Below are positions 1 to 7,878 of a DNA stretch of 8,597 nt, in pieces. Within the stretch, counting starts at the first letter, position 1. The number at the start of each line of letters is the position of its first letter. Below the pieces are notes generated by a model that worked only from the letters and a program-made list of their open reading frames with translations, was not told where the DNA came from and did not search any database. Source of the DNA: an uncultured Bdellovibrio sp. (lineage in GTDB: Bacteria; Bdellovibrionota; Bdellovibrionia; Bdellovibrionales; Bdellovibrionaceae); contig NZ_CAMLDV010000149.1 in the NCBI RefSeq assembly GCF_946478835.1, positions 1 to 8,597 on the forward strand. The letters run 5' to 3'. The position numbers and the translations under genes are program-made.

Positions 1-4
1 AAGC

Positions 5-1021
5 TCATAGTATTTGAATCTCTTTTTGCACGCGAAGCTCATTGGAAACTTTTTGGATGTCTTCCGGAATTTCAACAAGAACGCCGCGAGGAATCTCTTG
101 CTCGATTTTGGATTTGTGCATCCATGCAAGGAATTCTCTTTCAGAACCTCGGCAGATCATTTGACGGTCTTTGCCTTTTTCCTTCAGTTGGTCTCCGACG
201 ACACGGGCGGCATTGATTTTCTGTGCTGGAGTTTTTCGCATGAGCAAGTAACTCATCGTGAGCGTGCGATTTTTCATTGGAAGCTGTTCTTCCATTTTAT
301 TGAACCACTCAGGAGCCGCGAAATGAACACGGTCGTGACACCAGTCCGTTTTAGACTGCGTGAGCAAAGGGCAAGGTCCTTCATGTGTGCACGGAGCCCA
401 GGCGTGATAGCCATTGTCTAAAAGCTTTTGACGAAGCTGCAAAAGTTTTCTGCCGTCTTGTTGTGTAGAGGGCTCGACCAGCATCAAAGCTTCACATTGA
501 TAAGCCCAATCAGGAATGTCACTCAGTTCTGTTAGTGAATATGAAAATACAGCCAAAGTTTTTTTGGGATCTTTGAGTTTGGGAGCACTAAATGTACGCT
601 GCCACTCTTCCGCTTGAAATCGCGGAAAGAAATTTTCAATAATTTTTTGTGGTTCCGCCGCTCGCTCAATCAATTGAAATTTGAAAGAGCGTTTTTCAGA
701 AAGCGCCAAAGAGGCTGTAGTGAGGCCCGCTCCAAAATCAATCACACGCTCAAGACCGGTAAAGAAATTTCTTTTTTCCGCTTCTTCAATGATTCCGTTG
801 AGCCGAGTGGCATTCAAAGGAAGATAATAACAAAGATAAGCCACTTGAGCCCACGTCTCGTGCCACGGTGTCGCGTCGTCAGGCTTATGAATAAAAAAAT
901 CCGATAAGGCCTGCACACATTTTGCGAGAGCTTTGGAATCTTTCAACGTGAGCTGATAACTGGCCAGCGCTTTCGTTAAAGAATCCTCAAAAGAAGGCGG
1001 GTATGTGAATTGTCTTTGCAT
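5..1021 (-). CDS. Rsm22/METTL17-family SAM-dependent methyltransferase-like protein
   Basis: Probable ribosome-associated protein of the Rsm22 family, which in mitochondria (Rsm22, METTL17) acts on small-subunit assembly; the role of bacterial members is poorly defined. With the ATG at 1021 the protein has 338 residues. A Rossmann SAM-binding motif VIDFGAG lies at about residues 93-99. The family's cysteine signature follows: C211 and C217 (CX5C, within APCTHEGPCPL), C228 (DWCH), and a distant C290 (MICRG). Four cysteines of this arrangement are reported as [4Fe-4S] ligands in METTL17, so an Fe-S site is inferred here. The frame stays open upstream to a TTG at 1174, which would give 389 residues. 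I prefer the ATG because the extra 51 residues look unlike the family, they would overlap the start of the divergent gene, and a promoter-like sequence sits just upstream of the ATG. There is no clear Shine-Dalgarno at either start. The TGA stop is at 5-7. The family call is firm; methyl transfer activity is not shown. Confidence 0.85.
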   Translation of the reverse strand: MQRQFTYPPSFEDSLTKALASYQLTLKDSKALAKCVQALSDFFIHKPDDATPWHETWAQVAYLCYYLPLNATRLNGIIEEAEKRNFFTGLERVIDFGAGLTTASLALSEKRSFKFQLIERAAEPQKIIENFFPRFQAEEWQRTFSAPKLKDPKKTLAVFSYSLTELSDIPDWAYQCEALMLVEPSTQQDGRKLLQLRQKLLDNGYHAWAPCTHEGPCPLLTQSKTDWCHDRVHFAAPEWFNKMEEQLPMKNRTLTMSYLLMRKTPAQKINAARVVGDQLKEKGKDRQMICRGSEREFLAWMHKSKIEQEIPRGVLVEIPEDIQKVSNELRVQKEIQIL

Positions 1022-1028
1022 TGTTAAA

Positions 1029-1057
1029 ATACTAACGGATCCATGCGATTCAGGCAA
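1029..1057 (-). promoter_or_regulatory. Candidate sigma-70-type promoter for the Rsm22-like gene
   Basis: Reading the minus strand, TTGCCT (1057-1052) and TAGTAT (1034-1029) are separated by exactly 17 bases, each matching four of six consensus positions. The -10 box ends only 7 bases before the preferred ATG at 1021, so a transcript from here would be leaderless or nearly so, in line with the missing Shine-Dalgarno. This is a pattern match only. Confidence 0.3.
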
Positions 1058-1152
1058 AGATTTCGGCACATCGGTGGTGTATTCCCGCAGAAAATCCAAG
1101 TAAAAATGGCGAAGGTTAGAAGCTCTTTCTATATCTAAACAGGAAAAAATAA

Positions 1153-1159
1153 AGGAAAG
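1153..1159 (+). promoter_or_regulatory. Ribosome binding site of the FAD-Rieske gene
   Basis: The purine run AAAGGAAAG precedes the ATG at 1163. The AAGGA core leaves 6 bases of spacing, which is close to ideal. This supports 1163 as the true start and argues that this segment is a leader for the plus-strand gene rather than coding sequence of the minus-strand gene. No strong promoter is visible upstream; TATATC at 1130-1135 is the best -10 candidate but has no good -35 partner. Confidence 0.65.
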
Positions 1160-1162
1160 AAC

Positions 1163-2734
1163 ATGAATTTTCAAGACCGCCGCGAGACAACGTCAATTTG
1201 GATGGACACTCAAATTATGCCAAATTTTTCTCCGCTCTCTGACAATCTCAATGTGGATGTTTGTATTGTCGGAGGCGGAATGGCGGGATTGACCACGGCT
1301 TACTTGCTGATGAAGGAAGGGAAGAAAGTCTGTGTGGTTGAAGCCTATGGACTGGCCAGTGGCCAAACAGGACGGACGACAGCTCATTTCGTAACGGCTT
1401 TAGACGATCGCTTTTTTGATATTGAAAAATACCACGGAGAAAAAGGAGCTGTCACTGCGGCACAAAGCCACCGTGCCGCCATTGATAAAGTAGAACAGAT
1501 CGTCGCTTCAGAACAAATTGATTGTGAGTTGGAAAATTTAGATGGCTTTTTGTTTGCGCAAGACGACCCACGTCCAAATGTCTTACGTCGTGAACTCGAA
1601 GCGGCTCAACGTGCGGGACTTAAAGATGTGGCACTTCTTGAGAGAGCTCCTTTCCTTTCGTTTGATACGGGGCCTTGTTTGAAGTTTGCAAATCAGATGC
1701 AGCTTCATCCTTTAAAATATTTAGCGGCTCTTGCCGAACGGATTACAAAAGGTGGCGGACTGATTTTTACGGGAACTCATGTCACCGAAGTTCAGGGTGG
1801 TGATGAAGCTTTTGTAAAAACAGAATACGGTCATCGCGTTTATTGCAAATCCGTTGTTGTTGCTACGAATTCCCCTGTGAATGATCTTGTTGCTATTCAT
1901 ACGAAGCAAGCTCCTTACAGAACTTATGTTTTGGGATTTCAAATTCCTGCGGGATCTGTTCCTAAAGCTCTTTACTGGGACACTCTTGATCCTTATCACT
2001 ACATCCGCTTAGAAAAGGGACCTTCCGCAGAAACCGAAGTTCTCATTGTCGGCGGAGAGGACCATAAAACCGGGCAAGAGAATCATCCCGAAGAACGTTT
2101 TAAAAAAATTGAATCCTGGACACGGGCGCGATTTCCAATGATCGAGGATATTCTTTATCAGTGGTCTGGTCAGGTCATGGAACCTGTCGATGGAATGGCT
2201 TTTATCGGCCGTAACCCCATGGACAAAGAAAATGTTTACATCATTACGGGAGACTCTGGGAATGGTATGACTCATTCAACATTGGGAGCAATGTTAATTA
2301 CAGATCTTATCATGGGAAGAGAAAACCCTTGGGAGGAACTTTACAATCCATCGCGAATTTCCTTAAAAGCTTCTGCGGAATTTATCAAAGAGAACAGCAA
2401 TGTGGCGGCTCAGTACGGCGATTGGGTGACGACAAAACCCAAAACGCCATTGGCAGATCTGCAAGAAGGAGAAGGCACCGTTTTTCGAGCGGGTGCGAAA
2501 ATGGTGGCAGCCTACAAAGATGACTCTGGTGATATGCATTTCATGTCAGCGGCGTGCACGCACTTAGGTTGTATTGTGGGTTGGAATAATGTTGAAAAAT
2601 CTTGGGACTGTCCTTGTCACGGATCGCGTTTTGACTGTGCAGGAAAAGTGATCGAAGGACCTGCCATTGCAGATCTAAAAAAATTAGATCTGCTTACTGA
2701 AGAGCCAAGACCTTCAAAAGATCTTCGACTTTGA
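1163..2734 (+). CDS. FAD-dependent oxidoreductase with C-terminal Rieske [2Fe-2S] domain
   Basis: A 523-residue two-domain flavoprotein. Residues about 31-390 form a DAO-type (D-amino-acid/glycine-oxidase-like) FAD domain: the dinucleotide-binding motif VGGGMAG at 36-42 with the acidic residue E60 ending the second strand, the SGQTGRTTAH segment at 66-75, and the C-terminal FAD contact region YIITGDSGNGMTHS at 359-372. Residues about 430-515 are a Rieske domain with cluster ligands C465/H467 (CTHLGC) and C483/H486 (CPCHGS). C470 and C485 sit where high-potential Rieske proteins form a disulfide. The architecture matches proteins such as Bacillus YhfW, whose substrate is unknown to me. No signal peptide or membrane segment is visible, so it should be cytoplasmic. 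It probably oxidises a small amine or similar substrate at FAD and passes electrons through the Rieske cluster; this is inference. It is divergent from the Rsm22-like gene and its last 41 bases overlap the convergent GT9 gene. The domain call is very sure; the reaction is not known. Confidence 0.93.
   Translation: MNFQDRRETTSIWMDTQIMPNFSPLSDNLNVDVCIVGGGMAGLTTAYLLMKEGKKVCVVEAYGLASGQTGRTTAHFVTALDDRFFDIEKYHGEKGAVTAAQSHRAAIDKVEQIVASEQIDCELENLDGFLFAQDDPRPNVLRRELEAAQRAGLKDVALLERAPFLSFDTGPCLKFANQMQLHPLKYLAALAERITKGGGLIFTGTHVTEVQGGDEAFVKTEYGHRVYCKSVVVATNSPVNDLVAIHTKQAPYRTYVLGFQIPAGSVPKALYWDTLDPYHYIRLEKGPSAETEVLIVGGEDHKTGQENHPEERFKKIESWTRARFPMIEDILYQWSGQVMEPVDGMAFIGRNPMDKENVYIITGDSGNGMTHSTLGAMLITDLIMGRENPWEELYNPSRISLKASAEFIKENSNVAAQYGDWVTTKPKTPLADLQEGEGTVFRAGAKMVAAYKDDSGDMHFMSAACTHLGCIVGWNNVEKSWDCPCHGSRFDCAGKVIEGPAIADLKKLDLLTEEPRPSKDLRL
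2669..2693. repeat. Perfect inverted repeat (10 bp arms, 5-base loop) in convergent gene overlap
   Basis: GCAGATCTAA and TTAGATCTGC flank an AAAAA loop, giving a perfect 10 bp stem. On the minus strand it begins immediately after the GT9 TAA stop (2694-2696). On the plus strand it lies in the FAD-Rieske frame, encoding about residues 503-511 (ADLKKLDLL). No uridine tract follows on either strand, so it is not a textbook intrinsic terminator. It could still slow polymerase or protect the 3' end of the minus-strand transcript. Confidence 0.6.
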
Positions 2735-3680
2735 TTTGTTCCATACACTGTGGATCGACGTTATCGATGTCAGGAACTTCTGGCATAAAGATATGCACAT
2801 CTTTTCCACGAGCGGCCCACCTGCGAGGATGTTGCACGCGCACGGGAGAATAAATTCCTAGCACGGTAGCGCCTAAAGAGGCAGCCATATGCGCAACACC
2901 CGTGCTTGGCACAACAACAGCCTTGGCATCTTTAAGTATCGTGAAAAGCTCTGCCGGTTTTAATTGGTTCTGCAAAGAAAGAACATGGCGGTTGCTTTTA
3001 AAATGTTCTTTGATGTCTTTAAGCCAAGGTTCATCCGCCGGGGTTCCTGTGAGCACCACTTGAGTCGTCTTAGAAACTTCTTCGATCAATTCGATGTACT
3101 TTGGAATCGGCCAGTTTAGAGCTGATCCCGCCATTCCCGGATGAACCACGATATATTTTTTAATCGCCAGTCTGTGCTTATCTAGGAGCGCGATGTTTTC
3201 AGGAGCCGTGAGTTGTAGAACCGGCGTCTTTTCCTGCAAAAGATCTTCTTCAATATCAAAGGCATGAAGCAAAAGATCCAAGTTGTAATCCGCTTCATGT
3301 TGAGTCGCAAGACTGCGGCGCTGGCGAAGACCTCGATTGAGGAATAGAAAACTGTGCCACTGGGATTTTACTCCCGCACGTGTAGGAACATTTTCAGCCC
3401 ACAAAGCATAGCTCACCCACCACGGAGCTTGAAAGCTCACAGCGACATCAGGCTTGTATTCAAGAAGAAATTTACGAAGGACGTGAAGGGAGTCTTTCCA
3501 ATTGTCTTTAGAAAGTTCAATGTACTTGCGTTGGGGATCGGCATTGTCAGGAACAAATCCCAAGCCTTTAGAGATCACCCACTGAACATCGCAGTCTTTC
3601 AAAAAAGAAACCTGATCAACACACATGGTGCAGATCAGGTCGCCTATTTTGTCTAGTCTAATTAAGAGAACCTTTTTCAC
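2694..3680 (-). CDS. Glycosyltransferase family 9 (heptosyltransferase-like)
   Basis: A 328-residue GT-B fold enzyme of family GT9, the ADP-heptose:LPS heptosyltransferase family (WaaC/WaaF/WaaQ). N-terminal domain: MKKVLLIRLDKIGD at 1-14, where D14 aligns with the proposed catalytic aspartate of WaaC. C-terminal nucleotide-sugar domain: VVHPGMAGSALNWP at 178-191, VVLTGTPADEP at 208-218, and the donor-site block VPSTGVAHMAASLG at 257-270. Length is normal for the family. No membrane segment is visible, so it would act at the cytoplasmic face of the inner membrane, probably on lipid A-core or another surface glycan; the exact donor and acceptor cannot be read from sequence. The start codon is GTG at 3680, placed directly against the TAA of gcvP with no spacing and only a weak upstream GGA. 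Translation is therefore probably coupled to gcvP. The 3' end overlaps the convergent FAD-Rieske gene. Confidence 0.88.
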   Translation of the reverse strand: MKKVLLIRLDKIGDLICTMCVDQVSFLKDCDVQWVISKGLGFVPDNADPQRKYIELSKDNWKDSLHVLRKFLLEYKPDVAVSFQAPWWVSYALWAENVPTRAGVKSQWHSFLFLNRGLRQRRSLATQHEADYNLDLLLHAFDIEEDLLQEKTPVLQLTAPENIALLDKHRLAIKKYIVVHPGMAGSALNWPIPKYIELIEEVSKTTQVVLTGTPADEPWLKDIKEHFKSNRHVLSLQNQLKPAELFTILKDAKAVVVPSTGVAHMAASLGATVLGIYSPVRVQHPRRWAARGKDVHIFMPEVPDIDNVDPQCMEQIKVEDLLKVLALQ

Positions 3681-6554
3681 TTACTGATAAGTATCCATCG
3701 GAGGGCAAGAGCAGACAAGGTTTCTGTCGCCATAGGCGTTATCAACACGTCCTACTGCTGGCCAGAATTTGTTAGCGCGCAACCATTCCAATGGGTAAAC
3801 CGCTTCTTCACGAGAGTATGGATGATTCCATTCAGGCTTCATCAACATTTGCGCCGTGTGAGGAGCATTTTTAAGTGCATTATTCTCTTTGTCCATTTTT
3901 CCAGATTCAATCGCCGTGATTTCTTTGCGGATTGTGATCATAGAATCAATGAAACGATCCAATTCTTTTTTAGATTCAGATTCTGTTGGCTCAATCATCA
4001 AAGTTCCCGCAACAGGGAAGCTCATTGTTGGAGCGTGGAATCCAAAGTCCATCAAACGTTTTGCAACGTCTGTCACGTCAATGCCAGATGTTTTCTTAAT
4101 CTCGCGAACGTCCACGATACACTCATGGGCCACAAGACCGTTTTTACCTTTGTAAAGAACCGGGAAGTGCGGCTCTAGTTTTTTTGCGATGTAGTTCGCA
4201 CTCAAGATACTTACAAGAGTCGCTTTTCTCAAACCTTCAGCACCCATCATTGTGATGTAAGCCCAAGAGATCGGCAAAATGCTTGCGCTTCCCCAAGGAG
4301 CTGACGTCACAGCAGAAATTCCTTTGGCAGGACCTGCTTCAGGAACCAAAGAGTGTGTCGGTAAGAACTCTTTCAAGTGAGCTGCAACACCAATCGGACC
4401 TACGCCCGGCCCGCCACCACCGTGAGGGATCGAGAATGTTTTGTGCAAATTCATGTGAGAAACGTCAGGACCAAACACACCAGGACGGCACATGCCCACA
4501 AGAGCATTCATGTTTGCACCATCCATGTAAACTTGTCCGCCGTTGTCGTGCACGATTTTGCAGATTTCAACGATGCCTTCTTCAAACACACCGTGTGTAG
4601 AAGGGTAAGTGATCATCAACGCCGCCAAATTGTTGCGATGTTGTTCTGCTTTCGCTTTAAGATCTGTGACATCCACGTTTCCTTGGTCGTCACACGCCAC
4701 AACCACGACTTGCATGTTCACAAGAGCTGCCGACGCAGGATTTGTTCCGTGCGCTGAAGAAGGAATCAAGCAGATGTTTCTGTGACCTTCACCACGAGAT
4801 TGGTGGTACTTACGAATCACAAGAAGACCTGCGTACTCACCTTGAGAACCCGCATTTGGTTGCAAGCTCACGCCCGCAAAGCCCGTGATGTCAGACAATT
4901 TCTTTTCAAGGTCATGAATCATCTCAATCAAACCTACCGCTTGAGATGTCGGAGCAAACGGATGAAGTTTGCTGATCTCTGGCCATGAAACCGGAACAAG
5001 CTCTGTTGTCGCGTTCAGTTTCATTGTGCAAGAGCCAAGTGGGATCATGGAGTGAGTCAAAGTTAAATCTTTGTTTTGCAAAGCGTGGATGTAACGAAGC
5101 ATCTCTGTTTCGCTGTGGTGAGAGTTAAACACCACGTGAGTCAAATACGGAGACGTGCGAGTGAGCTTCGTTGGAAGCTCGATGTCTTTCAGCGCCTCAT
5201 CCACAGACAAAGCCGTGAACCCTGCCATGTTACCAAGATTGAACGCTGCCCAAATCATCTCAACATCTTCAAGAGTTGTTGTCTCATTCAAAGAGATTCC
5301 CAACTTGTTGTTACCATAGTTGCGGAAGTTGATTTGCATTTTATCTGCTTGAGCCACGATCGCTGCCGCTTTGTCTGTCGTCACTGTGACAGTATCAAAG
5401 AACGGATTTTTAGCGACGTTCATTCCAAGCTTCGTCAAACCCTCAGCCAAGATTCCCGTCAAACGTTGCACACGCAACGCGATTTTCTTAAGGCCTTGAG
5501 GACCATGATAAACCGCATACATCGAAGCCATATTCGCCAAAAGAACTTGTGCTGTACAAATGTTCGAAGTCGCTTTTTCGCGACGGATGTGTTGCTCACG
5601 AGTTTGCAAAGCCAAACGCAAAGCAGACTTTCCTTGAGAATCTACACTCACGCCTACAAGACGGCCTGGCATCAAACGCTTGAAAGCGTCTTTCGTTGCC
5701 AAGAATCCTGCATGAGGACCACCGAAACCGAGTGGCACACCGAAACGCTGAGAGTTGCCTACGGCCATGTCAGCGCCCCATTCCCCCGGAGGAGTGAGAA
5801 GTGTCATCGCAAGCAAATCCACAGACGCAGTTACAAGAGCCCCGTGGTCTTTATATTTTTTTGCAAGATCGGCGTAATCTTCAACTGCGCCATTTGTGTT
5901 TGGATATTGGAAGAACACACCGAAGACAGGTTTTGCGAAATCATATTTCGCTGGATCCATCACGATCATTTCAAAACCCAAAGGCTCTGCACGTGTGCCA
6001 AGCACTTCGATCACATGAGGATGCATTTCAGGAGAAACAACGAAAGCATTCGCTTTGTTTTTGCAAAGGGAGTGCGCCATGAACATCGCCTCTGCCGCTG
6101 CCGTTCCTTCATCAAGCAAAGAAGCGTTTGAAATCTCCATGCCTGTGAGATCAGAAACCATTGTTTGGAAATTCAAAAGAGCTTCCAAACGGCCTTGAGA
6201 AATTTCAGGCTGATAAGGAGTGTAGGCTGTGTACCACACTGGATTTTCAAAGATGTTTCTTTGAATCACAGTCGGAGTGATTGTGTCGTGGTAACCCATG
6301 CCGATATAAGTTTTATAAACTTTGTTCTTTGAAACCATGGATTTCAAGTGATTCAAAAGTCCGTACTCAGAAATTCCTGGGCCCACATCTTCGTACTTGT
6401 GTTGTGTACGAATTTGTTGAGGGATGACTTTATCAGCCATCTGATCCAAAGAATTAAAACCCAAAGTCTTCAACATCTCGTGGATATCTGAATCTGTGGG
6501 ACCAATGTGACGGGGAGTGAATTCGTTACGGGGAGATAAATCGGCAATTTTCAT
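3681..6554 (-). CDS. gcvP: Glycine dehydrogenase (decarboxylating), P-protein of the glycine cleavage system
   Basis: A PLP enzyme that decarboxylates glycine and loads the aminomethyl group onto the lipoyl arm of GcvH, feeding 5,10-methylene-THF formation via GcvT. From the ATG at 6554 it has 957 residues, the usual length of the single-chain P-protein, in which N- and C-terminal halves are fused. N-half landmarks: FTPRHIG at 12-18 and [14 protein letters not shown] at about 111-124. C-half landmarks: LGSCTMKLN at about 506-514, [11 protein letters not shown] at about 599-609, and the PLP lysine K705 in [16 protein letters not shown]. The C-terminus NLVCSCPP is typical and complete. A GTG two codons upstream (6560) is in frame, but GAGGT at 6559-6563 is a good Shine-Dalgarno for the ATG and would overlap the GTG, so the ATG is chosen. 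gcvT and gcvH, often adjacent elsewhere, are absent from the window. The MFS gene lies upstream on the same strand and the GT9 gene follows without a gap. Confidence 0.98.
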   Translation of the reverse strand: MKIADLSPRNEFTPRHIGPTDSDIHEMLKTLGFNSLDQMADKVIPQQIRTQHKYEDVGPGISEYGLLNHLKSMVSKNKVYKTYIGMGYHDTITPTVIQRNIFENPVWYTAYTPYQPEISQGRLEALLNFQTMVSDLTGMEISNASLLDEGTAAAEAMFMAHSLCKNKANAFVVSPEMHPHVIEVLGTRAEPLGFEMIVMDPAKYDFAKPVFGVFFQYPNTNGAVEDYADLAKKYKDHGALVTASVDLLAMTLLTPPGEWGADMAVGNSQRFGVPLGFGGPHAGFLATKDAFKRLMPGRLVGVSVDSQGKSALRLALQTREQHIRREKATSNICTAQVLLANMASMYAVYHGPQGLKKIALRVQRLTGILAEGLTKLGMNVAKNPFFDTVTVTTDKAAAIVAQADKMQINFRNYGNNKLGISLNETTTLEDVEMIWAAFNLGNMAGFTALSVDEALKDIELPTKLTRTSPYLTHVVFNSHHSETEMLRYIHALQNKDLTLTHSMIPLGSCTMKLNATTELVPVSWPEISKLHPFAPTSQAVGLIEMIHDLEKKLSDITGFAGVSLQPNAGSQGEYAGLLVIRKYHQSRGEGHRNICLIPSSAHGTNPASAALVNMQVVVVACDDQGNVDVTDLKAKAEQHRNNLAALMITYPSTHGVFEEGIVEICKIVHDNGGQVYMDGANMNALVGMCRPGVFGPDVSHMNLHKTFSIPHGGGGPGVGPIGVAAHLKEFLPTHSLVPEAGPAKGISAVTSAPWGSASILPISWAYITMMGAEGLRKATLVSILSANYIAKKLEPHFPVLYKGKNGLVAHECIVDVREIKKTSGIDVTDVAKRLMDFGFHAPTMSFPVAGTLMIEPTESESKKELDRFIDSMITIRKEITAIESGKMDKENNALKNAPHTAQMLMKPEWNHPYSREEAVYPLEWLRANKFWPAVGRVDNAYGDRNLVCSCPPMDTYQ

Positions 6555-6655
6555 GTGCACCTCAATGACGCCCCCGAGACTAGCACACGCCCCCTAGTGT
6601 ATGAAAGTTTTGTAAGGGGAGCGGGTAGGCTAATGCGAGGCGAAATGAGGCTATT
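6555..6655 (-). promoter_or_regulatory. gcvP leader region with paired ACGCCCCC direct repeats
   Basis: This 101 bp gap between the MFS stop and the gcvP start is the only sizeable intergenic space in the right half of the window. It contains two identical octamers ACGCCCCC (plus strand, 6568-6575 and 6587-6594), with starts 19 bp apart, close to two helical turns, lying 14 to 40 bases upstream of the gcvP ATG. A small inverted repeat, ACTAG (6579-6583) with CTAGT (6594-6598), overlaps them. The best -10-like hexamer on the minus strand is TACACT, but it has no credible -35 box. No glycine riboswitch is recognisable. A protein-binding operator is possible but unproven. Confidence 0.3.
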
Positions 6656-7840
6656 TTACGCTATTTTGCTAGTTAGCGTGCGTATTTTTTGACCACGTCT
6701 GAAAAGGAGGCTGGCGCCGAGGCAGAAAACAAGTCCCCCAAGGCTAACGGCAGGCCATTTTCCCCAACTCCAAAGCTGGGAACCGATATAGGAACCGAGA
6801 CTTCCTCCGATAAAATAGAAGAAGACATAAATGGAACTAAGGCGAGATCGAGCTTCAGCCGAGATCTCAAACATGCGCGTTTGATTTGAAATATGCGCGA
6901 CTTGAATTCCCAAATCCAAGATCAAAACGCCCAAAACAATTCCAACGACGAATGTTGATGAAAGAGCAAGAATCGCAAACGCCGCCATCGAACAATAAAG
7001 TCCTAAACGAATTGTCGCGGCCGTTCCTTTTTTATCGGCATATCGTCCAGCCAGTGGAGCTGCGAGAGCGCCGATCATTCCCAAGGCTCCGAAGAGTCCA
7101 ATTGTTTGCGGAGAATAATTAAACGGTTCAGCTTCTAACAAAAATGTCAGTGTTGTCCAAAATGCAGAGAAAGAACCAAAAAGAATTGCACCCATCATCG
7201 CGGCTTCACGCACGAGTTGGAAATCGCGAATCAGTTCGAGTGTTGATCTTAAAAGCGCTTTGTAGCTGCCATGAAACTGTGGCTCTGAAGCAGGCAAAGC
7301 CCATTGAGTCACCAAGGCCAAAATCAAATTCACGGCCCCTGCAAAAATAAAAATACTCTGCCAACCCAAATGTTGCGCCATGAATCCCGAGAGAGTTCGC
7401 GCCATCAAAGAACCTAAGAGAATTCCCGAAAGCACAGTTCCGACGACTTTACCACGCTCTTCAGGGCGAGCGAGATTTGCAGAGAACGGAATGAGAACTG
7501 TGGCAGAGACATTGAAGAAGCCCATCACAAAACTCAGCGCACAAAGAACAGCGAAGTTCGGACTAAACGCGATCGCCAAAGCCAAAGATCCCGCCGCTGT
7601 CATACTCACTTGCAAAAGTTTCCGGCGCTCCATCATGTCGCCAAGTGGAACTAATAACAAAATGCCAATGGCGTAACCAATCAAAGTCAGAGCGGGAATA
7701 AGTGAAACTGTTTTTTCAGCAACACCAAATTCGCGAGCTAAAATTCCAAGAAGAGGCTGATTGTAGTAGAGGTTGCCGATCACCAGGATGCAAGTGACAA
7801 CCATGAACAAAACTTGAGAGCGCGAGACACCTTTACCCAT
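6656..7840 (-). CDS. MFS transporter (12-helix, exporter-like)
   Basis: A 394-residue inner-membrane permease of the major facilitator superfamily. Twelve hydrophobic segments can be read, at roughly 11-28, 46-66, 77-93, 97-118, 133-153, 160-179, 213-232, 245-264, 275-293, 297-317, 335-355 and 363-381, with the central cytoplasmic loop at about 180-212. The signature loop between helices 2 and 3 is GDMMERRK (67-74), and its repeat after helix 8 is GRYADKKG (265-272). The N-terminal NLYYNQPLL (23-31) is shared by a large group of uncharacterised proton-driven efflux-type permeases (AraJ-like annotations). The substrate cannot be predicted. The ATG at 7840 has a TAAGG ribosome site at 7844-7848, spaced only 3 bases away. 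The upstream gene ends 38 bases before it on the same strand without a terminator, so co-transcription is likely. Near its 3' end a weak 6 bp stem (ACGCTA/TAGCGT, 6658-6679) lacks a uridine tract and should not block readthrough to gcvP. Confidence 0.9.
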   Translation of the reverse strand: MGKGVSRSQVLFMVVTCILVIGNLYYNQPLLGILAREFGVAEKTVSLIPALTLIGYAIGILLLVPLGDMMERRKLLQVSMTAAGSLALAIAFSPNFAVLCALSFVMGFFNVSATVLIPFSANLARPEERGKVVGTVLSGILLGSLMARTLSGFMAQHLGWQSIFIFAGAVNLILALVTQWALPASEPQFHGSYKALLRSTLELIRDFQLVREAAMMGAILFGSFSAFWTTLTFLLEAEPFNYSPQTIGLFGALGMIGALAAPLAGRYADKKGTAATIRLGLYCSMAAFAILALSSTFVVGIVLGVLILDLGIQVAHISNQTRMFEISAEARSRLSSIYVFFYFIGGSLGSYIGSQLWSWGKWPAVSLGGLVFCLGASLLFRRGQKIRTLTSKIA

Positions 7841-7878
7841 AAGCCTTAGGGGTAAACGATCTAAAGATGAATATCAAT

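Noticed and set aside
14..907. Plus-strand open frames opposite the Rsm22-like gene
   Set aside because: They lie fully inside the supported minus-strand gene, have no recognisable domains and no convincing ribosome sites.
2302..2724. Five AGATCT hexamers within about 420 bp
   Set aside because: Each encodes an in-frame Asp-Leu pair (GAT CTN) in the FAD-Rieske protein, so coding content explains the cluster. The GCAGATCTGC palindrome at 2453-2462 is one of these.
5076..6131. A 351-codon open frame on the plus strand, antisense to gcvP
   Set aside because: Its product is rich in Arg, His, Cys and Ser with no domain, typical of the antisense reading of a well-expressed gene. gcvP is unambiguous on the other strand.
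6555..6655. Possible glycine riboswitch before gcvP
   Set aside because: The gap is only 101 bases, and I cannot find the conserved glycine aptamer cores or a tandem aptamer arrangement.
6658..6679. Inverted repeat at the MFS stop codon as a terminator
   Set aside because: The stem is only 6 bp with a 10-base loop and has no uridine tract on the MFS transcript strand.
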